A stretch of DNA of 64,000 nt. Origin: Sisyra terminalis (lineage: Eukaryota > Arthropoda > Insecta > Neuroptera > Sisyridae). Shown here in pieces: positions 35,726 to 47,082 of the stretch; the stretch's first letter is position 1; each line of letters begins with the position of its first letter. Position numbers and translations under genes: made by a program. The notes under the pieces were generated by a model. That model made no database searches. It was not told the origin of the DNA and saw only the letters and a program-made list of their open reading frames with translations. The stretch lies in the NCBI GenBank assembly GCA_958496175.1, contig OY292276.1:18308001-18372000 (forward strand). Reading direction: 5' to 3'.

Positions 35726-38629
35726 TAATTATTATGTTGCACATTTGCCAGCAATTCCGGAAGCTAGATTAACTAAAGCTTACAATACTTTTGTAACAGT
35801 TGATGAAATACTTTTTCAAATTATAGATAATTTCAAAAATCACTTCATTCATTTCAATAGTTATTCCATAATCCATCAACCGTTCTCATTTCTCTGCTAC
35901 GTTTGTAAAAATCTTACACATAAATCTAAAAATTTTTTGACCAGACCAAAAGATTTTCATGAATCGTGAAAAAATTGACCATTTCCGCTCATTTTATACT
36001 TCAAAACCTATGTTTTATATTGTTGTTACTTGTTTAAATGAATTTTGATTATAACCTTTAAGTGGAAATAAATCTTAAAAATATGACATGCTTAAACCTA
36101 TTAAAAAAAATGAATATTTATGTTAAGTACATACATAATCGATACAAATGTAATGTAAAAAAAATAAGTTTATATTCTTCCATAAATGTAATTCATATAT
36201 TTGATTCATAAATTGAGTAACAATGATTAATACATGCTAATAAGATTCCATAATATATTCAAAATGTGAGTTCAAGAGTCCAAACATTGAAAACCATAAG
36301 TGTTCAGAAAGTACAAAGTTTAAACAGAAATACATTGTTCATTGAAAACTCTTAGTTGAATTATCAATGATAATTAATGAATAACTAATCAAAACTATCA
36401 AAAATTCATTGTTTTTTTTCAAATAAATCCATTTTTTTAATAAATTCTAGTACTCAGCTTTATTTTACTGCCTTTTAGATCGCTTCAACAATATATATGA
36501 ATACCCAAAGATTCTCAAAGATTAATCGCTGTAAAGTGAAAAAAATATTTATGAGAATTATATACCTGACACTTCCAAAGCAAATAAGCGTTATGATTAT
36601 TTCTAATAAAAGTACTCTGTAATTTACATGATTAATTACTACATGAATTCCTTCAATTATGTATGGTATTATTTAATTTTAAACGAAATTTCTTTTTAAT
36701 TTTCTATTGCTCTTCATCTGTCTTCCATCGTTGATAGGTGGTCGTAGTGTTTATAAATTATTTCTTCGTGTAAATAGTGTCTCCTATTGAAATAGAATCC
36801 ATACTTGGTTATATATCAAACAGCTAATAAATAACTAATTAATTATTTATTTTACCTGCCTCCATAGAGAATGCAAATGTAACTATAGGATAGTTTTAAT
36901 GTAAATAAAATGTCCGTTTTCATATTCAAAACATTCCAAAAGGCTTCATAGCATAAATTTCTTCTCAAGTTTTCTTTTGATTAAATATTTGCATTACTTT
37001 TCTTTAGCTTTTAAATTAACTTATGAAATAGAAATATTTTTATGTTATGTAAATATTGGCAGAACCATTTACTTATTCAATTAAAACGTAATATTTTTAA
37101 CGTTACGAAAATAAGTGGCACATAAATAAGAGTTACTCTTAAAATATAATTTAAATAATTTAGACATCTCATTACCAGTGAAACATACAAAATGTACAAT
37201 AAAGGCATCTTTTGTTGAATATTGTTGCAAATAAATTTCTCTATAAACAAATAGTACCTACCTATATCTTTTGATCAACTTTATTATTTTCCGAGTCGTA
37301 TATTATGCAACACTCTTTTGATGTAGGAATACAAAATATTTACTTACAGGAAAAATATAATATGTTTTGTTTTACTTGCAAAGTATATATATACATATGG
37401 ACTTACCTTGTGTAAATTAATAAACTTTCTTTTCGCCAATGAAACTTAAATTGAAAAAATTGTTCGCCTCAACTAATTATGGATAAATTATCGATAAGAA
37501 TATTAAAAACTGATTTTAATTTAAAATTGGCAGTGCAATTGTTTTATGAATAAGCATTGTTGTATTATAATTTGCCTGGTAAAATTGAAGAAATATTACA
37601 AGCGACACTCTAGTCATGTTTTCAATTTATTCTTCAATTAGTTTTATTTAATTAAATTCATTTTGTCACGAAAGTAATTAGTCAAAATGTAAATGACTTT
37701 TCTTATTGCAGTTTTAATTATTAATTTATTTTAAAAGTTAGCTATTTAGTTTTAATTTTATGTTGAATATTTCCAAATATATTTAGTTAATGAAAAATCG
37801 ATTGGATAGTCATAAAATGCAATCACTTTTACGTATTGTGTACTCTTACCTTTGGTGAAAAAGATTATAAAACATCACTTAAAACGATTGTAATAAAATC
37901 AAAAGTTCAAAAGTTTAGCTCATAGTATCAACATATATTTAAATAAAAAACAAATTTCGATAAACTTTTCAATTTAAAATCTTCTGTAACTTATTCTTTT
38001 AACTTTCGGTTTTTTCCAACTTCAGTTTAAGAAACATCTAAACATTTTACAAATTATTCCCAAAATAACAATAAAAAATAACGTTCATGTTATATAGTTT
38101 TCTTGAGCAGAGAAAACTTCTTCAACTGTGGGTGTGTGTTTTAACGCAGTAAGAAAAGTATATTTCAATCTCTAAATACGCAAATTTGATTTTTATTTCT
38201 CAACTTTTATTGTAAAATTGAAAATAACCTGTTGGAGTCTTGCAGTGTTCTTTTCATTTACATTTTTCAATTTGAATAACAAAAGTTTTTTTTTTCGTTT
38301 TTTGTGAACTTATTTTCTTTTATTATAAAACAAAGGAATTGTATTTTTTTTACTTAGACCAAAATTACGTAATTCGTCGAGTAAGTTTACAATTTTTATT
38401 TTGCATTGTTTTATGGTTCCTAGTTCTTTTAAACTTGATGGAGAACAACAAAAAGCTTTTTTACCAATTTGCAAGTAAAATCAAGATTCTGTTTTTAATA
38501 TTATTCAACACTAGTTGTTGGTTAGATTTTTTCTTAATGAAGCATATTCTATTAATAATTTTCAAGTTTCTCCAAGTTGCTTTTATTTACTTCAAGCAAA
38601 TATCTGCAATTTCGTCGTCATAAGAGGTT
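35726..38629. other. AT-rich intergenic stretch
   Basis: No gene or repeat that I can support. The hydrophobic 94-codon frame at 38339-38623 is Phe/Leu/Ile-rich in a T-rich tract and looks accidental. Confidence 0.4.
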
Positions 38630-39400
38630 CTTTAGGAATTATTTCCTATATGTGACGTCAGATTAGGCTCAACATTGATGAGTTTGAGTTCCATTTACCA
38701 TAATTTACTATCTCCTCCAGGTGTTTGAAAACTTTCCTTCAATCCTCTTATGCAGTTGGTACCTCCTGTTGTTAATTTGGTGTTCTTATCTACCGTTTTG
38801 TCACTGGGGATTTCTTGGTGAGATAGAAACTAACCAATGATTATTTCTGTAGTTTTTTCATTGTTGTTATGTCGTTTTGGGAGTTCCGAATTATTTCGTC
38901 AATGTTGCCTGAGTATTTCAGTGTGTTGCCTATAGATTTTGAGTTGGTGTTGATAAGAACTTATCCTATTTTACGGTTCGTTATTATGTCCAGAATTTTC
39001 AAGAATGATTAAGTTTCACATAGTTAAAGACAGAAAAGGTGCCTAACGATTTGTAGCAAATCACCTCCCTATCTGTTAAAACTACTTCCATTTTTAATTA
39101 TACTAGCCGGAGCTATAAGTAAATAATTGTATATAAGATATAGGAGAAGAACTTAAGAAACATTTCATGGAACAGATTTACGTGAAAAATTGATAAGGAT
39201 CTTTCTTTTTTGTTGATTTGATTAAGGGTCGCCAGGTCAAATTTTACAATGGTGGAAAACAAAAGTGGAATGGGATTGAAGTGGGTTTTTTTAAGTTTTG
39301 TCGTTGTTGTGTGCAGTTTTAGGAATTTAAGAAGAGTAGGGGGTAGTGAGGGTTTTTGTTTTTGTGTGATCCTTGATAAAAAAAGCATTTAGAGGCATTT
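38630..39400 (-). pseudogene. Decayed coding-like tract, unassigned
   Basis: Less AT-rich than its surroundings. The minus strand gives interrupted but protein-like runs, for example NTLKYSGNIDEIIRNSQ and TTMKKLQK near 38920-38860, with stops between them. It lies directly downstream, on the same strand, of the LINE fragment at 39500-39840 and may belong to the same dead element. Confidence 0.3.
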
Positions 39401-39499
39401 TGAAACCATCAGATTTAAAATGTCTTAAATAACTTTAAATAAAGTTGCTTTACTAAAACTCTAATGACTTATGGGTTTTTTGAACCTTAAAAATGCTTT

Positions 39500-39840
39500 T
39501 AATTGCCTTTTATAAAAGGCGTGTTTTCTTCGGGGATTTTAGTTGTATGTAATTTAGCAAGGAATTGATCTCCTTTGCTTCAACTAAGTCATCTTTTTTG
39601 AGAACGTTGTAAAGGCTCCAATCAGGGATTTTCAAAGTAGTGGTTTGGATAGCATTTGGATTTTCAATTGGAATTTAGATTTTAACTAATATATTATTGA
39701 CCCATAAACTAATTTTGTTTTAATGGTCGCTTCATATGTGGAGAGAAGCTATTTAGTATTAACTCCCCATTTGTTTGTGCCGATGGTCCTTAGAATATCC
39801 AGCCTGTATAACAATGCATATAAATCTTGTTTAGTTTGAT
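39500..39840 (-). pseudogene. Non-LTR retrotransposon RT thumb fragment
   Basis: On the minus strand the frame reads KQDLYALLYRLDILRTIG, then WGVNTK, a stop, then LLSTYEATIKTKLVYGSIIY. This is the segment just after the catalytic palm in I/CR1/Jockey-type LINE reverse transcriptases (compare the common LL..Y.A.I..KL.YGSI.Y pattern). After a frame change it continues with TTTLKIPDWSLYNVLKKDDL. There are no FADD or palm motifs, and several stops, so it is a dead remnant. Confidence 0.65.
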
Positions 39841-40000
39841 TTTTTTTTAATTTGAATTTTTGCCCAAATTAGTTTGGCATAAGCTATGAAACCAACCCTG
39901 GCTTTTTTTACTGGGACTAATTTCACGTACCTTAGTTGTATGTTAGTTGTATGTTGTTTTTACCACACCAAAATATGTAGTTAAATAAATATTGTTGGTG

Positions 40001-40136
40001 TCTACTGATGGCCAAGTGGTCAAGGTGGCCGCTTCAAAACTGGAAGATGTTAGGTTTGAATCTCATATCGAGCACGCTACAGAGTCGCTAAAGACCTTGG
40101 TAGTTATACCGCGACGATTAATAACAATAAAAAAGT
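40001..40136 (+). mobile_element. tRNA-derived SINE, copy 2 (internal deletion)
   Basis: Has an A box (TGGCCAAGTGG, 40009-40019) and a B box (GGTTTGAATCT, 40053-40063) like a class II tRNA. It also carries the family blocks CTTCAAAACTGG and GAGTCGCTAAAGACCTTGG and an A-rich tail. The segment containing CTCGATTTATGG in the other copies is missing. Confidence 0.8.
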
Positions 40137-40572
40137 CATAATAATATTATTATTTGGAAAGGTTTTAAGTTGTATGTACTACGTTGCTTATATTGTTAAA
40201 TACACCAACATAATTTATTAATGGAACATGGTTCCGAAAACTGAAGAGTATTCTGGCATTTCTTTTCCCCATTTCTTATATTTTCTTAAGTTAAAAATCA
40301 TTGATAAATCGATTTTTAACGATCTTTTAGCCTCATATTATCATATCTGGATAGTTAATAATAAAAGATACGTAGCTCTCGTGACTTCATCTGCGTGACA
40401 AGCTATTATGTTCATCGACAATATCTTTTCATATTTAAATTTGCCAGCAATAAAAACCATTAATCTCATCAATCATATATTGGTTGAAATAATAATCCAA
40501 TTGTACAAATTTGTAAATAGTTAATAAATTTTTAGTTATAGTTTAAGCGTAAATGCAAAGAATCTGATCCCT

Positions 40573-41527
40573 AAGGTTGCCAACATAGGTATTTCAACCC
40601 AAAGACTCCGGCATGTCTATAAAATTCTCCGGATTAAGAGCTAGTTAAATCCTAGGCCTGCAATGCGAAGTAGAAATTTGATAAATATTACACCTGAATT
40701 TTAATGTTATATACTGTTAATTACAGGTACGCTACTGTTGCGATAAATCCTGTAAATCAAAATCATAAACCTCGATTTTTATGATGTTATATAGTTAGTG
40801 ACGAGACTCCTCATTCTAGACACTTCATACAAACCAAATATTGGTTAAACAGATCATATAAAACTTCAAGTGAAGTACTTTTGTTCGATTAAGGTTTTTG
40901 ATAAAAACGTATATAATCACTTCAATATGTATTCGATAACCTTGATCTACGATTCTGCTTTTAATTCTATCTTTGTTATTATAATATTTAAAACAATAAG
41001 CTTTTGAAAACATCATAGACACTTTTAAATTATTTAGCAAATAATTTAAAAATCCATTGGGTCTGGTGGTCACGGAAATCTGAAAACTTTGGAAATTTTA
41101 GGATTATTAGTATTACCAAATTACCAGTTTTAGTCTGGAGACTCCAGAAAAATTAAGCTTTCTTCAGATTCCAATACATTACAAATCTTCGGATTTTTTT
41201 AAAGTGCTGTTTACGTGCGTGTTTAAGTGCTGTTTAAGTGTGTCACTTTATAACTACCAAGCTCTTTTGCGACTCAAGAGTTAATAAAATTCCTTAAATC
41301 GAGAAATATCGAAAATTTGCTCAATACAAGATTCGAGCCCAGCACATTCCAGTTTTGAAGCGACATTCTTAACCACTCGGTCACCAGTAAACTGATTTTT
41401 GGTTTTTAATTTGGATTATTTTTCTGGAAAATATGCCAATTTTCATATTAAATGCAATTCTTAAAATTTATGATTTAGTCATAAAATCTCCAGACTTTCT
41501 GAAATTTAAAGCTGGTAGTTCTACTTG
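40573..41527. mobile_element. Candidate TIR element hosting a SINE
   Basis: The left part AAGGTTGCCAACATAGGTAT then TTCAACCCAAAGACTCCGG aligns with the reverse complement of 41475-41527 (CTACCAGC..., ATTTCAGAAAGTCTGGAGA). This suggests long, diverged terminal inverted repeats about 950 bp apart. SINE copy 3 lies inside. No transposase frame is seen and no target-site duplication was confirmed. Confidence 0.3.
41240..41394 (-). mobile_element. tRNA-derived SINE, copy 3 (most complete)
   Basis: On the minus strand it reads TGGTGACCGAGTGGTTAAG (A box region), GCTTCAAAACTGG, a B box GGGCTCGAATC (41340-41330), TCTCGATTTAAGGAATTTTA, GAGTCGCAAAAGAGCTTGGT and TATAAAGTGAC. This is the only copy with all family blocks. 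Its tRNA-like head is closest to Ser/Leu-type tRNAs. Confidence 0.8.
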
Positions 41528-41528
41528 T

Positions 41529-44500
41529 CCTTTATTTTTTAGCGTAATGATAAATTGTAAATACGTTCCTATATATTGTTAGATACGTTCTCAAAAATCA
41601 TGTAAAAAGAAAATTAGGTGTATAGCATTTAATATGTGAATAATCGGTTGTACATAAAAACCATAGTTTTCCAAAATCGGTTCTATCATTCTTAAATGAA
41701 GGAGGTATACAAAAAAAAATCCTAGAATTTTCCTTGTCAAATAAACGGAGGTAAATTTTATAAAGATTCTTTAAAAAGATATTTTCTAAGCCATTAATAA
41801 TAATTTCGGAGAATTGGTATCAGTATGTATCTAGTAATTAAAAATTTTGGTGTTTATTAAAAAGGTTAAAACAGGTTTATGTTCTAATTTTTTTATAAGT
41901 GATCTATATCAGAATGAAATATATTGTTTCAAAGGATCAAAATATTTTTACTACCTAGATATACTAAGTAAAATAAAAAAAAACTATTGAGTCACATAAT
42001 AATTTGTGTGGTTTTCTTAGATTTATGAGGTATGCAAATTAAATGTGTTGACGCAACCGCAAGTTAATTCTTTCTATATTTCAATGTTATGGAACATACA
42101 ACTTAAAAATACAATAAAGTTTTTTGTTAACAATTATTTAAGACAGAAATCAAGTTATTACGAATTATTACAAACGCAATAAAAACTAACGAATATATTA
42201 CAAAAACGAAACGGCTTATTTTTTTTTATTAATTGCTTAACATATAAAAAAAATACATTTTGCTCCTTGAAAAGATGTAATATTTCTAAAAGACTATGTA
42301 TATTGTTTAAATTGACAAATCTTCAGTTAATTCAAATCCATCGTAACCTTGAAAATCCAACATTTTAATACTAACACACGTTTGAATTACTAATAACGAA
42401 TGCTTCTTAGTCACACCTACAATTATATATGTGAAATTAAAACTATTTCTATAAATGACTGCAGCTATAATGAAACTCAATTATACATTTTTTAAACAAT
42501 ATTATGTTTTCATTGATTTCAAAGAAAATAACAAGGTAGAGAATCCGATATTTTTTTCGATTGCTAGAGGACATTTTGTAAGTGTTGTGTTGAGATGATT
42601 GTTATTGATATTTAATGTTAATCATTACTTCTATTTAATTATATTATTTTTTTAGTAAAATGTTAAAGACAATGAGTTCTTAATTGATTTTTAGATCGGA
42701 ACTATAAACATGAATAAGAGCAAGGTTGAATTTATAAAAAAATAATGGAAATGATGGAAACAATTGATTTCAATCTAAAGAACAATCTGGTAAAGTGGTA
42801 TAATTCTTTCCTTATCTTGCAATAAAATAATCTATCGTAAATCTTTATAGATATTTCAAGAAAACTATTACTCAAAATAGGCATTTGTAAATATTTGCAG
42901 ATGTGTCAAATATTCTATTGAAGATCAGCAAAGGGCAGTTGAAGGTTAACGATCTTTAGAAAAAATTTTCATCACCCACGTTTTCGAATTTCGATAGTTA
43001 CATAACATTTTTTTTTCTTCTTCAATTAAAATTTATGTGTGTTTAACATAAATTAATTTAGGAAAAATTGAAAATTTAGTTAAATAATTTAATTCTTTTA
43101 CATAATAAAAATTAAGAAACTCAACATTCTAGAAAAACTTGTTTTTCCGATTGCGTTCATGAGAGTTTTGTGGTAATAAAATTTCATTCTATATAAAAGA
43201 AATTCTTTAATGTGATAAAAAGAATGGAAAAAAATACATACACATTTTAATAAGGTACTCTTTAGCGAAACGCAAATGTCCTTTGAGTTGGGAACGAGTT
43301 AATCTAATAAATTCCCGAGGGAGTTCGATCAGGGAATCCCTTTGTCGGTGATTGAGTTTAACATATATTTGATCTTGAAGCTTACTTAAGTAATATTAGC
43401 CTTACAAGCGTCTTTCTGTGACCGTAGATTGAATCAACATTGCAATTAATGTGGAATTCAAATCAAACCCTGCCTTTAATACGATTCGAATTAAAGCTAA
43501 TATTGCTTATTATTATACCAATTATTAAAATTGAATTATTCCTATAACAACTTTGTCCTAAATAGCTAATAAATTCGATTCAATTTAATTTCCATTATAG
43601 TGATAAGTTAGATCGAATCAACAATTACTGCAAAAAATATGTGCGAATAATTAAAAGCCAACTTTTAATCTACCTACCTTCTTATTTGTGAAACACGCAT
43701 TAAATCTTGAATTACATAAGATAATTTCAAAAGATGACATAGTATAATTACTATGAACATTATTTAATTTTGTTACTAGAAAATGAAAAACTCAGATACT
43801 ATCAGCATATCTATCATATAGAAGTACAATGTACTAATGGGCGAGTATAACGAAAAGAGGGAGTGGGAAATTCATAACTGAAAAAATACTTTACACACTA
43901 ATATAAGTAAGAATTAATGGCTGTGAAAGTAGATGAAAGAGAAAATTAAAATAATTCTCAATGGTCATGTATGGTACCTATATATTTTTGTGTGTTAAAA
44001 AAAATCTCTACACCTAATGAAGCAAACCGAATCTTTAAATGTAGTTTTCAGTAGGAAATTACATTAATTATATCGGTACAAGTGTTTTTGAGATTAGACC
44101 TGATTATCAATACTTAGAATATAACATAGTCCCACAGTTGTAGTCGTTCGTAACTATGTGTGATATGGGCATGGACCTATTCAATTTTCTATTTGATAAT
44201 CACTCGATCGTAGTACGTGATAAATAATCTACCTGTAAACGCATACCTTTCATTTCCAAACATTGGTAACGATTGTGAAATCATATGAAAAAATATGCAA
44301 ATGTTGGTCACATTGAAATACTTATGGATGTGAAAAATATCAACGAAGATGATTCAAATATAAACACAAAATATGTACCTACTATTGCTCTAGCCCATAC
44401 GAATTATAATTTGAATGCGTAATAAAATAAATACGAATAGAACTAAAAAAGAACTTACTAAACAGGTTTCTCAACATTTTTTTCAACACAATGTAAGGCT

Positions 44501-45690
44501 TTTACTTCTATTCCAACGAATATTCGACTAATCTCGTATTTTTTCAATACACTTGATTGATTCATTTAAAACCATCATGCCTGGTTGCGTTGCAATTTTA
44601 ATGAAAATAATCAAATATATATTGAAATATGTTTTCCAACAGCAATCAAATTAAACGAATGTTAAGCTGGTAATAATTTATTCGAGTTTACTATACAATT
44701 TGTTTGATGTGTGATTGGTTGTCAATAGCATGGAATTGCATTGAAAACAAGACCTACAATCGTTTTCCAGTTAAAATTATTGAAAACGAAAAAAAGCATT
44801 GAAGTCTCCAATTAACTCGAAAAGTTATTTTGCCTTTATCAAATTCATATGTGGAATTTCTGTTCTGTGATTGATTAAATCAGTGGAAAATTAAAATTAT
44901 AATTACTCAAATAATTGTAAGTTAATTAATACTTCATTTAAATCAGGTAAAATACATTTTTTTCACATCTTTAAATTGGTCATCAGAATTCAGGTCCTAT
45001 AATTCAAATTGATAGTCAAAGTTTGGGGTGATGGAATCCACTCCCAATAAAGGAAAAGTGGCGACATTAGTGATTTTTTGTCGGCAGCAACATCTTTACC
45101 CCTATAAGTGCAAAGGGTAGTTTTCACCTCACTTTATTGTATATTTGTTTTCTGTTTTTTCTGTTTTCTTATTGCCTTTTCTTAAATGCCCGTTTGGTTA
45201 TTAACGATCCAATACATATTTTGAGAACCTCATAAGTGTGTTTTGAAATATTTTCCTTTTCGAGACCTTTTAACAAATTTGTAATGAAAATACATGTAAA
45301 ATCTTCGATCAATGGTTCTGGGCATAAGGGGATTACGCATTGTATTGTTCTTGTATAACCAAAGACTCATACCCATTTTTTTCGTTTTGGTAAAAATTGT
45401 GTATAGTTGAGAAATGAGAAATTAGTATAGGAAAACAGTTATAGTCGTGCAGCTGATGTGTATTTTTCATGTATTCATTTTATGGTGTGGATTTATAATT
45501 TATTTATGAAATAAAAATATTATATTTAAAAAATTTGAAAATCTATACCAAAAAAGAATTGCGAAAATCAAATAAACGGATGAAATTATAAATGTAGAAG
45601 AATTGAATCAAGTTACTGAAAGAAAATATAACTACTCTAACCTGAAAAACATTATAAGAAACAAATTGCATATGATAAAGAGATGGGATT
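41529..45690. other. AT-rich intergenic stretch
   Basis: No gene found. A less AT-rich tract at about 43260-43640 has no long open frame and no repeat structure that I recognise. Confidence 0.35.
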
Positions 45691-45691
45691 A

Positions 45692-45937
45692 TACCAGAAA
45701 TTTAATTAGCCATTTCTCTGTCTCAATCAACGACCCTATAGGTTGGTATAGGCATCTAGCTCCGGGTCTTCTAATCTCTGATTTTTCGCGGAGGTGATAA
45801 AGATTCTCGAATGGTCCCCACTCGGCAACAAAGCCAGAATTTTCTAAGAAAAAATCCTTCATCGCTCCTGTTGATACTCGGGATGTTACTGGAATCTTAA
45901 GCGATGGTTTTCTAATAAAATTAATTCGTCTTCGGTG
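45692..45937 (-). pseudogene. Open 82-codon stretch in a GC-richer block, unidentified
   Basis: The minus strand is open from 45937 to 45692 with balanced composition (for example VTSRVSTGAMKDFFLENSGF and HLREKSEIRRPGARCLYQP), unlike the Asn/Lys/Ile-rich chance frames nearby. No family is recognised. It lies just downstream, on the same strand, of a LINE-like zinc-motif remnant and may be part of the same decayed element, or a fragment of a host gene copy. Confidence 0.35.
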
Positions 45938-46110
45938 TTAGTTTTCCAACACTAAGAGTATCCTGCACATAATAGATTGCGTCGTTCTCTTATCCTGGTT
46001 AGCATTTGGTTATCTGCCTGTTTGGCCGCCATTACACGCTTACATCTTCACCACAGAAGGTACAGACTAAGGAGTATCATGTCATCAGATCTGAGATCTT
46101 ACGACATTTC
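45938..46110 (-). pseudogene. Possible LINE C-terminal zinc-motif remnant
   Basis: On the minus strand one frame reads VCTFCGEDVSV. This is like the CxxCGE... motif after the RT domain of R1/LOA/I-type LINEs, where a His and Cys usually follow. After frameshifts, SVGKLTPKT recalls the (L)G..LTP.. stretch seen further on in the same proteins. There are many stops. The resemblance is short. Confidence 0.3.
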
Positions 46111-46316
46111 TTATCCACCCAACTGCTTTAGAATACTATACAATTGGCCATCGAGTGAAAAAAGAGAGCATATACTTATATAAATCTAGGTTTTTTAAAA
46201 TCAAAAAAACTTCTCAACGACTAAATATGAGAATGTTTAAGCAAAATGACCTGTTATCCAAAATCTACTTCTTTAAACAAATTGAAAGTGATCCATCTTA
46301 TCAAGAATATTAAGGC

Positions 46317-46505
46317 CCGCAATCGAAATACAGTGAAAATTTAAAAGTCTAAGTCTCCGAAACTTTGAACTTTCGAAACTTTGAAACTTTCGGTTTTGGC
46401 AAAAATGAACGAATTTTGGTAAATTTACGGTTTCGGCTGTTGTCAAGCCGAAACTACAATTAAAACCGAAACTAAATTCGTGAGATTTCTGAGATTCGTT
46501 TTTCA
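46317..46505 (+). repeat. CCGAAAC-motif dispersed repeat, copy 1
   Basis: Contains AACTTTCGGTTTTGG near its middle, GGTTTCGGCTGTTGTCAAGC then CGAAACTA, and AAACCGAAACTAAATTC. The same ordered blocks occur on the opposite strand at about 61741-61860, so it is a dispersed repeat family rather than a chance cluster. The core TTTCGGCT...AGCCGAAA is palindromic. Confidence 0.55.
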
Positions 46506-46830
46506 CTCAAAATATTAAAGTTTTCATTTATGAATACCAATAGTATCAGTTAAATATAAAGTTTGCATATCGAAAATCATGGTTTTAGAAAAGTTATTAG
46601 AAACTTTGACGGTACATGTAATTATTGAAATGCAAAATACGTAAGCCTCATAAATAGCACATGCTCTGTTTTTTCCTTGTTTTCTGTGTTCATAAAACCG
46701 TTCAGATCTACTTTAGTGACTGAAAATTTGACAATAAATAAGTTACTATCCATTGATAATTTTCAAATAATTGCAATCTCAAATATGCTAAAAGAATTGA
46801 TTTACTCCATTAATACTCATAATTATAATC

Positions 46831-47001
46831 AAATATTGATATTTATGGGTGTTTGGATTTCTTTCAAAGCTTCATCAGGTACCCGAAGAAGTCTCGAAAG
46901 AGACGAAACGTTGTACAATGATATTAAAGATGACGATGAATTGTTAAAAAAATAAAAAAAAACAATATTTTTAATCGAAACACCCATAAATACCAACATT
47001 T
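46831..47001. mobile_element. 171-bp inverted-repeat element with hammerhead-like motif
   Basis: The ends are 29-nt inverted repeats matching at 26 of 29 positions (46831-46859 and 46973-47001, sharing TATTTATGGGTGTTT). Between them lies CCGAAGA (46883-46889), an A, a perfect 5-bp stem GTCTC/GAGAC with a GAAA tetraloop (46891-46904), and GAAAC (46905-46909), followed by GTTGTACAA. This is the same motif as in the 29.1-kb element. The hammerhead consensus would need CTGANGA without the extra A. The 92-codon open frame overlapping it is probably accidental. Confidence 0.6.
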
Positions 47002-47070
47002 AATGCTAATAGGAAGTTTTCCTATGAAATGATCCAACTGATGTATACTCAGGTAATTATTTTCAAAATC

Positions 47071-47082
47071 AATAATTATTAA
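47071..47082. repeat. Left target-site duplication of the LINE
   Basis: AATAATTATTAA, identical to 48622-48633 after the element's poly(A) tail. Confidence 0.8.

Noticed and set aside
38339..38623. Hydrophobic 94-codon frame resembling a membrane or chemoreceptor fragment
   Set aside because: Phe/Leu/Ile bias follows from a T-rich strand; there is no receptor motif, splice signal or proper start.
39113..39388. Minus-strand 91-codon frame
   Set aside because: Lies in decayed transposon-like sequence; no domain recognised, so it is included only in the relic tract.
40001..41394. tRNA genes suggested by A and B boxes
   Set aside because: The boxes sit in repeated SINE copies with no foldable acceptor stem, so these are not tRNA genes.
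44990..45130. Possible small TIR element around GGGGTGATGGAATCC
   Set aside because: The supposed ends match at too few positions and no duplication is present.
46883..46909. A functional hammerhead ribozyme
   Set aside because: The core has C in place of the required U and one extra A before stem II, and stems I and III cannot be drawn convincingly. It is kept only as a motif of interest.
46677..46955. Plus-strand 92-codon frame ending DDDELLKK
   Set aside because: It runs through the terminal repeat and the hammerhead-like motif of a non-coding element, so the frame is accidental.
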